NCBI RefSeq assembly: GCF_018362995.1
Contig: NZ_CP074372.1
Span: forward strand, 1,178,001 to 1,242,000
From: Chryseobacterium indologenes
Lineage (GTDB): Bacteria; Bacteroidota; Bacteroidia; Flavobacteriales; Weeksellaceae
Direction of reading: 5' to 3'
DNA length: 64,000 bases
The notes beneath the pieces are model-generated. The model ran no database searches. It was not told the origin of the DNA and worked only from the letters and a program-made list of their open reading frames with translations. Made by a program: the position numbers and the translations under genes. Within the stretch, counting starts at the first letter, position 1. Each line of letters starts with the position of its first letter. This document shows positions 54,750 to 63,107 of the stretch, piece by piece.

Positions 54750-55364
54750 TTAATGTTTTTTCAACGAGTTTTTAATAACGGTAGTTAAAAAATCAATCGC
54801 TACGGAATTCTGCTTCATATTAGGGATAATAAGATCGGCATCATTTTTAGATGGTTCTATGAATTCCTGGTGCATTGGTTTCAATGTAGTCTGATAACGG
54901 TGTAAAACTTCGCTCAGATCTCTCCCCCTTTCCTGGGTATCTCTCCTGATCCTCCTGATCAGTCTTTCGTCAGAATCTGCATGAACGAATACTTTCAAAT
55001 CAAATTCTTTCAGTAATTCTTTGTTGGTAAGAACCAGAATTCCTTCTACTACCAATACGTTTTTAGGTTCTACAGTCACATGATCTCCTGTTCTGGAATG
55101 AGTAACAAAGCTGTAAATGGGCTGTTCAATAGGCTCATTATTTTTCAAAGCTTTTACATGTTTTATCAGTAGGTCAAAGTCTATTGATTTCGGGTGGTCA
55201 TAATTAAGAGCTTCTCTTTCTGTCAATGTAAGACCTTGGTTGTCGTGATAATAATTATCCTGAGAAAGGATATTCATTCCCTCAATATCAAGCTGCTGAA
55301 GTATCTTGTCAACAACTGTAGTTTTGCCGGATCCTGTACCACCGGCAATTCCTATTACAAGCAT
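54750..55364 (-). CDS. udk: Uridine kinase
   Basis: Phosphorylates uridine and cytidine in pyrimidine salvage; 204 residues. P-loop GIAGGTGSGKTTVVDKI at residues 5-21, the DNYYHDNQGLT and YDHPKSIDFDLL nucleoside-site segments and the RRIRRDTQERGRD lid are present. First gene of an operon with ftsB. Promoter at 55392-55422. Confidence 0.95.
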   Translation of the reverse strand: MLVIGIAGGTGSGKTTVVDKILQQLDIEGMNILSQDNYYHDNQGLTLTEREALNYDHPKSIDFDLLIKHVKALKNNEPIEQPIYSFVTHSRTGDHVTVEPKNVLVVEGILVLTNKELLKEFDLKVFVHADSDERLIRRIRRDTQERGRDLSEVLHRYQTTLKPMHQEFIEPSKNDADLIIPNMKQNSVAIDFLTTVIKNSLKKH

Positions 55365-55391
55365 TATTTTTTTGTTTCTTTATAGTTGGTA

Positions 55392-55422
55392 CAAATATAC
55401 TATTTTAGATAAAATATGACAA
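55392..55422 (-). promoter_or_regulatory. Promoter of udk-ftsB
   Basis: On the minus strand TTG (55420-55422), 20 bases, TATATTTG (55392-55399), about 28 bases before the start codon. Confidence 0.65.
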
Positions 55423-55537
55423 TGTAAGAGTATTGAGAAATTAAAAGATTAAAGTATTTAAAGGTTATAAGATTTTTCTGAAACCTGCTACTTCTTGCCA
55501 TTTATTGCTATTCCTCAACTTTCCCATTCGGATTCAA

Positions 55538-55573
55538 TAAAAAAAACCGGCAATAAACTTGCCGGTTTTTATT
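55538..55573. terminator. Terminator after clpS
   Basis: AAAACCGGCAA - TAAAC - TTGCCGGTTTTTATTTT; on the minus strand it directly follows the clpS stop. Confidence 0.85.
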
Positions 55574-55879
55574 TTATACGATTTCGCTTGTTAATTCGCG
55601 CGAAATTAATTTTTCATGCATAGGCTTTAAAACATCCATTGAGCCTGTTTTTACGCTACATTTGCCCTTGTAGTGAACAAGGATTGTACATTGCTCAGCC
55701 TGCTCCAGTGTATGTTTGCATATTTCGATCAGACAGTCTATGACATAATCAAATGTATGAACATCGTCGTTATGCAGTACCAGTTTATAGACTTCATCCG
55801 TATCATCCAGAACGAGAACTTCTTCCTCATACTGCCGTTTTGGGTCTTCGTAATCTTTTATACTGTTATAAAAATTCAT
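55574..55879 (-). CDS. clpS: ClpS adaptor of the ClpAP protease
   Basis: A 101-residue adaptor that feeds N-degron substrates to the ClpA/C chaperone. The conserved YKLVLHNDDVHTFDYVID and EQCTILVHYKGKCSVKTG segments are present, including the Asn-Asp of the N-degron pocket. It follows the CBS/CorC gene after 14 bases and is probably co-transcribed. Confidence 0.93.
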   Translation of the reverse strand: MNFYNSIKDYEDPKRQYEEEVLVLDDTDEVYKLVLHNDDVHTFDYVIDCLIEICKHTLEQAEQCTILVHYKGKCSVKTGSMDVLKPMHEKLISRELTSEIV

Positions 55880-55893
55880 TCTAACTGTTTGTT

Positions 55894-57252
55894 TTAAACT
55901 TCTCCAATTTTATCTGCCAAATGATCTATAGCATTAGGTTCTTCATAGACCAATTCTACAAGTTCCACACTTTTATTATTCATTTTCAGAATTTTAAAGT
56001 GATAATCTTCAAGATCAAACTCCTGGTTTTCTTCCGGAATGTCTTCCAACTCATAAAGAATGAATCCGGCTAATGAATTGTACTCACTTTCCTCTGAAAG
56101 CGGAAGTTTTTTAGGCAGGAATTCATTGATTTCATCTAAAGGCTGTGTAGCCTGTACCCAATAGGTATTATCCGATATTTTATCAACGATTTTTTCTTCA
56201 TCGTCTTCTTCATCCTGAATTTCCCCTACCAGTTCTTCCAGAATATCTTCTAATGTAATAATTCCTTCAGTTCCACCAAACTCGTCGATAACGACAGCAA
56301 TATGTTGCTTTTTAAGCTGGAACGTTTTCAGTAAGTCCGAAACTTTTTTACTTTCTACGACGAAAAAGGCATCCCGCATTAAATCTTTAAGATCTTCATG
56401 ATCCAGATTTCCTTTTCTTTTGACAAATTCTCTGATGATTTCTTTTGTATAGAAAATCCCGATAATATTATCAATAGAGTCGATGTATACAGGAATACGG
56501 GAATATCCGCTGTCCATAATCTTATTGATGATATCATTCACATCTTCTTCAAAATCGATAGAAGTAATATTTTGTCTTGGAACCATGATCTGCTTAGCAG
56601 AATGATCGGTAAAATCAAATGCATTTTTGATGATCTCATAGTTCTCTTCTTCAATCTCTCCGCTGTCAGCACTTTGTTTTACCAAAAGCTGAAGTTCTTC
56701 TGTAGAGTGAATTTCCTGTTCGGAAGCCGGGTGAATTTTAACCAATCTAAGAAAACCATTTGACATTGAGTTCATCAACCAGATAAACGGTTTAAAAATC
56801 GTGTAAAAAACTCTTAGCGGAACAGCAGTTGCCATTGTAGTTGCTTCAGATTTTCTGATCGCAATAGATTTTGGGATAAGCTCACCAAATACAATGTGCA
56901 TGATTGTAATCAATACAAAACTGGTCACTACTGAAATTGTAGTAATTGTTGTCTGAGTAAGATCAATACTCAAAGAGGTGAAAATATTTTCAACAATATG
57001 ATGCAGGGCACTTTCTCCTACCCAACCAAGGGCAAGGGACGCCAATGTAATTCCTAATTGTGTAGCGGAAAGATATTCATCAAGATGCTTGATGATATGT
57101 TCTGCCTGTTTAGCCATAGAATTACCTTCTGCGGCTTTTAACTGAATTTGTGAATAACGAACTTTAACAATTGAAAATTCTGCGGCTACGAAGAAGCCAT
57201 TTAGTAAAACAAGAAATAAGGCCAGCAAAAGCCTGACTATGTCCGAGTCCAT
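55894..57252 (-). CDS. Hemolysin-type DUF21/CBS/CorC transporter-like protein
   Basis: A 452-residue membrane protein: DUF21 domain of about 190 residues with four membrane helices (IVRLLLALFLVLLNGFFVAA...), two CBS domains (about 215-335) and a C-terminal CorC_HlyC domain. Such proteins are linked to Mg2+/Co2+ transport or tolerance, not true hemolysins. A -7 element TATCTTTG lies at 57281-57288. It precedes clpS in one transcript. Confidence 0.9.
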   Translation of the reverse strand: MDSDIVRLLLALFLVLLNGFFVAAEFSIVKVRYSQIQLKAAEGNSMAKQAEHIIKHLDEYLSATQLGITLASLALGWVGESALHHIVENIFTSLSIDLTQTTITTISVVTSFVLITIMHIVFGELIPKSIAIRKSEATTMATAVPLRVFYTIFKPFIWLMNSMSNGFLRLVKIHPASEQEIHSTEELQLLVKQSADSGEIEEENYEIIKNAFDFTDHSAKQIMVPRQNITSIDFEEDVNDIINKIMDSGYSRIPVYIDSIDNIIGIFYTKEIIREFVKRKGNLDHEDLKDLMRDAFFVVESKKVSDLLKTFQLKKQHIAVVIDEFGGTEGIITLEDILEELVGEIQDEEDDEEKIVDKISDNTYWVQATQPLDEINEFLPKKLPLSEESEYNSLAGFILYELEDIPEENQEFDLEDYHFKILKMNNKSVELVELVYEEPNAIDHLADKIGEV

Positions 57253-57469
57253 TTAGAGATTGTATATATTTTATTAAGTACAAAGATATGTAAAATAAAA
57301 ATAACCTGAATCCGGGATAGATTTTTTTGATTGAGGATTTTTTGAAAGAAAATATGACCCGATACAACACCGTTGATTTTCAATAAAAAAAATAATTGAG
57401 GGGATTCTTCCATTCATCTATAAAAAGAAGATTTTTGGGCATCAAACAACAGTTTCAGCATGATATAAA

Positions 57470-57502
57470 CAAAAAAGCACCGATAATTTCGGTGCTTTTA
57501 AT
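57470..57502 (-). terminator. Terminator of the atp operon
   Basis: On the minus strand AAAAGCACC - GAAATTATC - GGTGCTTTTTTG, 20 bases past the atpG stop. Confidence 0.85.
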
Positions 57503-57521
57503 TGTATCTTAAAATAATTCT

Positions 57522-58385
57522 TTATGAATTTTTCAAAGCTTCTGCTCCGGAAACAATTTCCAAAATTTCGTTGGTAATTGCAGCCTGTCTTGCTTTGTTG
57601 TAGAAGATCTTCAGATCATTTCTCAACGCCTCTGCATTGTCTGTAGCTTTGTGCATTGCAGTCATTCTCGCTCCGTGCTCAGATGCTACTGAATCCAGGA
57701 TTGATTTGAAAACCTGAGTTTTGATCGATTTTGGAATCAAATTATCCAGGATCTCAGCTCTGTTAGGTTCAAAGATATAATCTGTTTCAACCTGCGGCTC
57801 AGTGTTTTCAGGCATTGAAATCGGAAGAAGTTTTTCTGTAGTTACTTCCTGAGTTGCCGCATTCACGAATTTGTTATAAATAACATATACTTCGTCAAAT
57901 TTACCTTCTCTGAAACTTGTCATTACACCTTCAGTGATATGAGCAACTGTATCAAAGTTAAGGTTATCATAAACAGAACTTCCGTTAGTATATACTGAAC
58001 GGTTTCTTCTTACAGCATCATATACTTTTTTACCTATTGGTAAAACTTCAATCTCGTATTGAGAATTGTTCTGAAACTGAAGGTTAAGCTCTTTCACAAT
58101 TGAAGAGTTAAAAGCTCCCGCAAGACCTCTGTTTGAAGTAACAGCGATGAAAAGTATTCTTTTAACCTCCCTTTTCTGAGCATATACAGAAATCTGATCA
58201 GGATCTGAGCTAGAATTTACATTCTGGATAAGCTCCTGTAATTTTTCAGAATAAGGTCTTAACATTACGATTGCATCCTGTGCTTTTTTAAGTTTCGCTG
58301 CGGAAACCATTTTCATAGCACGTGTAATCTGCATCGTAGATGAAATTGACGTAATTCTGCCTCGTATTTCTTTTAAGTTTGCCAT
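57522..58385 (-). CDS. atpG: ATP synthase F1 subunit gamma
   Basis: Central rotor shaft of F1; 287 residues. The N-terminal coiled coil MANLKEIRGRITSISSTMQI, the SNRGLAGAFN segment and the C-terminal ASEHGARMTAMHKATDNAEA helix are typical. Last gene of the operon; atpD and atpC do not follow. The gap upstream (to atpA) holds a dispersed repeat. Confidence 0.97.
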   Translation of the reverse strand: MANLKEIRGRITSISSTMQITRAMKMVSAAKLKKAQDAIVMLRPYSEKLQELIQNVNSSSDPDQISVYAQKREVKRILFIAVTSNRGLAGAFNSSIVKELNLQFQNNSQYEIEVLPIGKKVYDAVRRNRSVYTNGSSVYDNLNFDTVAHITEGVMTSFREGKFDEVYVIYNKFVNAATQEVTTEKLLPISMPENTEPQVETDYIFEPNRAEILDNLIPKSIKTQVFKSILDSVASEHGARMTAMHKATDNAEALRNDLKIFYNKARQAAITNEILEIVSGAEALKNS

Positions 58386-58393
58386 TAATTTGG

Positions 58394-58457
58394 GTTCAAA
58401 GTTTAAGGTCTAAAGTTTAAGGCTTAAAACTCTATATTTTAAACCTTAAACATTGAA
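58394..58457. repeat. Dispersed TTTAAGGTTTAAAG repeat, copy 2
   Basis: Left arm TTCAAAGTTTAAGGTCTAAAG (58395-58415) and right arm TTTTAAACCTTAAACATTGAA (58437-58457) form an inverted repeat between atpA and atpG. Related to 17548-17598. Confidence 0.65.
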
Positions 58458-58461
58458 TTTT

Positions 58462-60039
58462 TTAGTTGTATTTAGAAGCTAAATCGTTAGCTGCCTGCTT
58501 AAGAACTGCTGTAATATCATTATCGATTTTACCTGCTTTAATAGCTGCCATTGTATCAGGGTGCTTAGATCTCAGGAATGCGATATACTCTACCTGGAAT
58601 TCTTTTACTTTTCTGATAGGAACATTTCTTAGCAAGTTCTCAGTTCCAGCGTAGATCATTGCAACCTGGCTGTCTACCGGAAGTGGAGAGTTTACCGGCT
58701 GCTTAAGAAGCTCTACGTTTCTTTCACCTTTAGAGATAACTGCTAAAGTAGAAGCATCAAGGTCAGAACCGAACTTAGCAAACGCTTCTAGTTCTTTATA
58801 TTGCGCCTGGTCTAATTTCAAAGTACCAGATACTTTTTTCATTGATTTGATCTGAGCGTTACCACCTACTCTGGATACAGAGATACCTACGTTGATCGCA
58901 GGACGAACCCCTGAGTTGAATAGATCAGACTCCAAGAAGATCTGTCCGTCCGTAATAGAGATTACGTTGGTAGGGATGTACGCAGAAACGTCACCAGCCT
59001 GAGTTTCAATAATTGGAAGTGCCGTTAATGAACCACCACCTTTTACAATTGGCTTAAGAGATTCTGGCAAATCGTTCATTTGCTTAGCAATGTTATCATC
59101 AGCGATTACTTTTGCTGCTCTTTCCAATAGTCTTGAGTGAAGGTAGAAAACGTCTCCAGGATAAGCTTCACGGCCCGGTGGTCTTCTTAATAGTAGAGAA
59201 AGCTCACGGTAAGCAACAGCTTGTTTAGATAAGTCATCATAAACGATCAATGCTGGTCTACCTGTATCTCTGAAGAATTCACCGATAGCAGCACCTGCCA
59301 TCGCAGAATATACCTGCATTGGAACTGGATCTGATGCGTTAGCCGCAACGATTACAGTATAAGCTAAAGCTCCTTTATCAGAAAGAGTTTTAACGATTTG
59401 TGCTACAGTAGAAGCTTTCTGACCGATAGCAACATATATACAATATACTGGCTGCCCAGCATCAAAGAATTCTTTTTGGTTGATGATCGTATCGATCGCA
59501 ACAGTAGTTTTACCTGTCTGTCTGTCACCAATGATAAGCTCTCTCTGTCCTCTTCCTACAGGGATCATAGAGTCAATAGCAACGATACCTGACTGTAAAG
59601 GCTCAGTTACCGGCTGTCTGAAGATAACTCCAGGAGCTTTTCTTTCCAATGGCATTTCGTATAAATCCCCAGTAATAGGACCTTTACCATCGATAGGGTT
59701 ACCAAGAGTATCTACTACTCTTCCTAACATACCTTCTCCTACTTTAATAGAAGAGATTCTGTTTGTTCTTCTTACTGTATCACCTTCTTTTACTAATTTA
59801 CTTTCACCAAGTAGAGCAACACCTACGTTGTCTTCTTCAAGGTTAAGTACAATACCTTCTACATCACTAGAAAATTTCACCAACTCTCCGTATTGTACGT
59901 TTTCTAACCCGTATACACGAGCAATACCATCACCGATGGTTAAAACTGTACCTACTTCCTCAACGTTTGATTGAGTATCGAAGTTGGCCAATTGCTGTTT
60001 TAAGATCGCAGATACTTCTGCCGGATTTATTTCTGCCAT
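58462..60039 (-). CDS. atpA: ATP synthase F1 subunit alpha
   Basis: Non-catalytic nucleotide-binding subunit of the F1 hexamer; 525 residues. Walker [12 protein letters not shown], the [20 protein letters not shown] motif (split) and the [14 protein letters not shown] signature are all present. Length matches the family. Confidence 0.98.
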   Translation of the reverse strand: MAEINPAEVSAILKQQLANFDTQSNVEEVGTVLTIGDGIARVYGLENVQYGELVKFSSDVEGIVLNLEEDNVGVALLGESKLVKEGDTVRRTNRISSIKVGEGMLGRVVDTLGNPIDGKGPITGDLYEMPLERKAPGVIFRQPVTEPLQSGIVAIDSMIPVGRGQRELIIGDRQTGKTTVAIDTIINQKEFFDAGQPVYCIYVAIGQKASTVAQIVKTLSDKGALAYTVIVAANASDPVPMQVYSAMAGAAIGEFFRDTGRPALIVYDDLSKQAVAYRELSLLLRRPPGREAYPGDVFYLHSRLLERAAKVIADDNIAKQMNDLPESLKPIVKGGGSLTALPIIETQAGDVSAYIPTNVISITDGQIFLESDLFNSGVRPAINVGISVSRVGGNAQIKSMKKVSGTLKLDQAQYKELEAFAKFGSDLDASTLAVISKGERNVELLKQPVNSPLPVDSQVAMIYAGTENLLRNVPIRKVKEFQVEYIAFLRSKHPDTMAAIKAGKIDNDITAVLKQAANDLASKYN

Positions 60040-60055
60040 TGTATGGTTGTTTTTC

Positions 60056-60595
60056 TTAATTTAATTGGAAATCTTTTTTAACTTGGTTCAATTTTGTCTT
60101 CACAGACGCGTCTACCTGCTGGTCACCTACTCTTAGAACATATCCTCCAAGAATTTCAGGCTTTACATTTACTTTCAGATCAAAGTTTGAATCAGCGTTT
60201 ACAAGATTGGTAGATCTTAAAATCTGATCAAGGTTCTCTTTTGAAAGCGGAGTTGCTGTAGTAAGTGTTATTCTCTGTACACCACTAAGGTCTTCTACCT
60301 TGTTGATAAATTCCTGAGCGATATTTTTCAATTGGTTTTCACGTCCGTGTTTAATCACCAACTTGATTAAATTCTGAGAAGAAACAGATAAACCTTTGAA
60401 AATTTCGCTTGCTACTTCTATTTTCTTTTTAGAATCGATGTAAGGAGTCATAAAAAATTTATTTAAGTCCGCAGACTCTTTCATGATCTTTACTACATCT
60501 TTCATTTCAGAAAATACAGTAGCCGTTTGACCTGACTCATTTGTGAAATCAAGTAAACCTTGTGCGTATCTTTTAGCTACTTTAGATGTAAGCAT
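60056..60595 (-). CDS. atpH: ATP synthase F1 subunit delta
   Basis: Peripheral-stalk subunit (OSCP), 179 residues. The N-terminal bundle [19 protein letters not shown] and the C-terminal strand pair [29 protein letters not shown] are characteristic. Between atpF and atpA in one operon (gaps of 2 and 16 bases). Confidence 0.94.
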   Translation of the reverse strand: MLTSKVAKRYAQGLLDFTNESGQTATVFSEMKDVVKIMKESADLNKFFMTPYIDSKKKIEVASEIFKGLSVSSQNLIKLVIKHGRENQLKNIAQEFINKVEDLSGVQRITLTTATPLSKENLDQILRSTNLVNADSNFDLKVNVKPEILGGYVLRVGDQQVDASVKTKLNQVKKDFQLN

Positions 60596-60597
60596 TC

Positions 60598-61095
60598 TTA
60601 GTTAAGGTTTGATTTGTTTAAATAATTTTGAACTAATTCGTTTTGAGCTTCGCTGTTGTCTAATTTTTGTTTCAGGATAGACTCAGCAATGTTTACAGAT
60701 AAAGTACCAATTTGAGTTTTGATGTCTGCCATAGCAGCATTTTTCTCAGCATTGATAGTCTGTTTAGCCGCTTCGATCATTCTGTCTCCTTCAGTTTTAG
60801 CAACATCTTTAGCTTCCCCTACGATTCTGTCTTTAATTTCTCTAGCTTCTTTAAGGATAGCGTCTCTTTCGATTTTAGCTTCACGAATGATTCTTTCGTT
60901 ATCTTCTTTTAAAGTTTCCATTTCTTTTCTAGCTAATTTAGCTTGATTAAGGGCGTCAACAATAGAGGTTTCTCTGTCATTGATAGACTTTAAAATAGGT
61001 TTCCAAGCGAATTTACCTAACAAAAATAATAATGCTAGAAAAATAACAGACTGGATAATAAATAATCCTGACGAAAACTGATGAATTAATTCCAT
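60598..61095 (-). CDS. atpF: ATP synthase Fo subunit b
   Basis: Membrane-anchored peripheral stalk, about 165 residues from the ATG at 61095 (the usual b-subunit start MELIHQFSSGLFIIQSV; earlier codons to 61152 lie in the intergenic hairpin). One N-terminal membrane helix (SGLFIIQSVIFLALLFLLGK) followed by a long charged coiled coil. Starts 40 bases after the atpE-atpF hairpin. Confidence 0.94.
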   Translation of the reverse strand: MELIHQFSSGLFIIQSVIFLALLFLLGKFAWKPILKSINDRETSIVDALNQAKLARKEMETLKEDNERIIREAKIERDAILKEAREIKDRIVGEAKDVAKTEGDRMIEAAKQTINAEKNAAMADIKTQIGTLSVNIAESILKQKLDNSEAQNELVQNYLNKSNLN

Positions 61096-61134
61096 TATAT
61101 AAATGTATAAATAATTATTACTTTTTTTTAAAGA

Positions 61135-61169
61135 ACCATTACCTGTAACCAACCGTCACAGATAATGGT
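61135..61169 (-). promoter_or_regulatory. Hairpin between atpE and atpF
   Basis: In the mRNA ACCATTATCTGT - 11-nt loop - ACAGGTAATGGT, a 12-bp stem (one G-U pair), between the atpE stop (61180) and the atpF start (61095). It may stabilise the atpE segment or partly terminate, helping the high c-subunit demand. Confidence 0.65.
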
Positions 61170-61179
61170 CTGATTTTAA

Positions 61180-61374
61180 TTAGTTTACTGCGAATAGAGC
61201 AGCAAACGCAACACCTTCTACAAGTGCAGCTGCGATAAGCATAGCTGTTTGGATTTTTCCAGATTGCTCAGGTTGTCTAGCGATAGCTTCAAGAGCAGCA
61301 GCTCCGATTTTACCAAGACCGATACCTACACCTAGTACTACGATACCAGCACCTACAATTTTAGGGATTTCCAT
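61180..61374 (-). CDS. atpE: ATP synthase Fo subunit c
   Basis: Rotor-ring hairpin of two helices, 64 residues. The conserved polar loop is ARQPEQ and the essential carboxylate is E53 (AALVEGVAF). The residue after E53 is Gly, not the Ser/Thr usual in Na+-type c subunits, so H+ coupling is likely. Much higher copy number of c than of other subunits is needed in the ring; the hairpin downstream of this gene may help. Confidence 0.97.
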   Translation of the reverse strand: MEIPKIVGAGIVVLGVGIGLGKIGAAALEAIARQPEQSGKIQTAMLIAAALVEGVAFAALFAVN

Positions 61375-61421
61375 AATATATAATTTTAAAAAATTTGTTT
61401 TACTTTAATTTATAATTTCAA

Positions 61422-62519
61422 TTAGTGAGCTGCATGATGTTCGTGCTCGTGCTCTTCTACTGCCATTCCGATAAACAGAGCTGATAACATTGTAAAGATA
61501 TAAGCCTGTAGGAATGCTACCAATACCTCTAGTAAGTAAATTACCAATGTAAGGAACGGGAATGCAACACCTGCGATAAAATTCTTAAATACGTAGATCA
61601 ATCCGATCAAACTCATTACTACGATGTGACCTGCAGTCATGTTTGCAAAAAGTCGGATCATCAAAGCAAATGGTTTAGTGATTGTTCCTAATAGTTCGAT
61701 AGGAAGCATGATCAGTTTCATTGGAACTGGTACTCCCGGCATCCAGAAGATGTGTTTCCAGTAATCTTTGTTAGCTGAGAATGTTGTAATCAGATAAGTA
61801 AGGATTGCAAGGAAGAATGTCATTGTAATATTACCTGTAACATTGATTCCGAAAGGCATTAATCCTAAAACGTTAAGGAAAAGAATAAAGAAGAATACCG
61901 TTAATAAATAACCCATAAATCTTTTATACTTATGTCCGATGTTTGGAATAGCAACTTCATCTCTTACGAAAATGATTAACGGCTCTAAAAATCTTGCAGC
62001 ACCTGTAGGAACCACTGATTTTTTATAAGACTTAGCCATACCACCGAATAACACTAACATAAAGATTGATACTAATAAAATAATCAGTACACTTTTCGTA
62101 ATTGAAAGATCTAATGGCTTTTCGTTAGTTGGATGACCATCTTCACCAAGTGTTAAAGTTCCTGCTGCATCAGTTTTATAGATTTTCTCGTGGTGTAACA
62201 CATAAAAAGAACCGTCTACTTCAGTAGGCTCTCCGTGCATGAACCCTTCTTTGTTACTCATAAAAGAGTGAAAACCGTTGTCATATACAATAACAGGAAG
62301 AGGGAAACCAATGTGATGACCTTCTTTATCAACCATCAATGTGAAATCATGTGCATCCAACAAGTGATGATCGATGAACTCTTTGTTTTCTTTGCTTACT
62401 TTGTCTTTCTCTGAAAGCTCTTGAGCAGGAGCTGCCCCAGCAGTAGCCTCACCGTGCTGTGCAGACACTAAGTTTAATACAAAAATACTGTAGAATAAAA
62501 CTGCGAATTTCTTAAACAT
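61422..62519 (-). CDS. atpB: ATP synthase Fo subunit a
   Basis: Proton-channel subunit, about 365 residues from the ATG at 62519. The N-terminus is a signal peptide (MFKKFAVLFYSIFVLNLVSA) and a roughly 115-residue His-rich extension before the first helix, as usual in Bacteroidota. The essential Arg lies in MIRLFANMTAGH. The C-terminus is His/Glu-rich (VEEHEHEHHAAH). Start of the classical part of the operon. Confidence 0.94.
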   Translation of the reverse strand: MFKKFAVLFYSIFVLNLVSAQHGEATAGAAPAQELSEKDKVSKENKEFIDHHLLDAHDFTLMVDKEGHHIGFPLPVIVYDNGFHSFMSNKEGFMHGEPTEVDGSFYVLHHEKIYKTDAAGTLTLGEDGHPTNEKPLDLSITKSVLIILLVSIFMLVLFGGMAKSYKKSVVPTGAARFLEPLIIFVRDEVAIPNIGHKYKRFMGYLLTVFFFILFLNVLGLMPFGINVTGNITMTFFLAILTYLITTFSANKDYWKHIFWMPGVPVPMKLIMLPIELLGTITKPFALMIRLFANMTAGHIVVMSLIGLIYVFKNFIAGVAFPFLTLVIYLLEVLVAFLQAYIFTMLSALFIGMAVEEHEHEHHAAH

Positions 62520-62578
62520 TGATAGGTTTTTTTCGTTGTGCAAAAATATGATATTTTTTCTAGTTTCAATAAATTATT

Positions 62579-62950
62579 TTACTGTTTTTTATCATGATTA
62601 ATCAGCTTGATCGCATAGTATGTAAGCAGGGCTGTCAGGACAAAATAAGGTATAATAAAATGGAATTTATAGCCTGGAATCACTTCAAAGTTCAGTTTTT
62701 TTCTGATTAAGTACATTAAACCGAATTTTAAAAGAATCAAACCAATGACAGACAATCCTAAAAATTCCGGCGCTACTCTATTGATTAAGATAATAAGAGT
62801 GATCATCATCATAAACATGACGCTTAAAAAAAGATAAAATTTAATGATCACAATTTCATCCAGGTGAAAAACAAATTTCCAAAGGGAAAAGTGCACCAGG
62901 AACGTCAGAAAGAATAAAATGACAACAAGAATATTGGGATTGATTTTCAT
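62579..62950 (-). CDS. Small membrane protein in AtpI-like position
   Basis: A 123-residue protein from the ATG at 62950 (MKINPNILVVILFFLTFLVH), chosen because upstream codons to 63019 overlap the promoter. Four membrane helices with a charged turn. It resembles the DUF6168-type membrane proteins beside atpB in flavobacteria and may play an AtpI-like assembly role; not proven. TATTTTTG at 62970-62977 (minus strand) is the probable -7 element for the operon. Confidence 0.65.
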   Translation of the reverse strand: MKINPNILVVILFFLTFLVHFSLWKFVFHLDEIVIIKFYLFLSVMFMMMITLIILINRVAPEFLGLSVIGLILLKFGLMYLIRKKLNFEVIPGYKFHFIIPYFVLTALLTYYAIKLINHDKKQ

Positions 62951-63054
62951 TCTAAATTTTAATTGACCGCAAAAATAGACTTTTTCTATTGTATTATGAT
63001 AAGATTTGATATATATCATTTTTTCTTATCTATATAATATTACGTCCCGGACAC

Positions 63055-63084
63055 TTTAGATATCCCAAAAATTCCTTATTTTTG
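63055..63084 (+). promoter_or_regulatory. Promoter of ffh
   Basis: TTTA (63055-63058; last base off consensus), 18 bases, TATTTTTG (63077-63084), then a leader of about 18 nt before the ffh ATG at 63108. Confidence 0.6.
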
Positions 63085-63107
63085 CAAACCTATAATTTAC
63101 AATCAAT

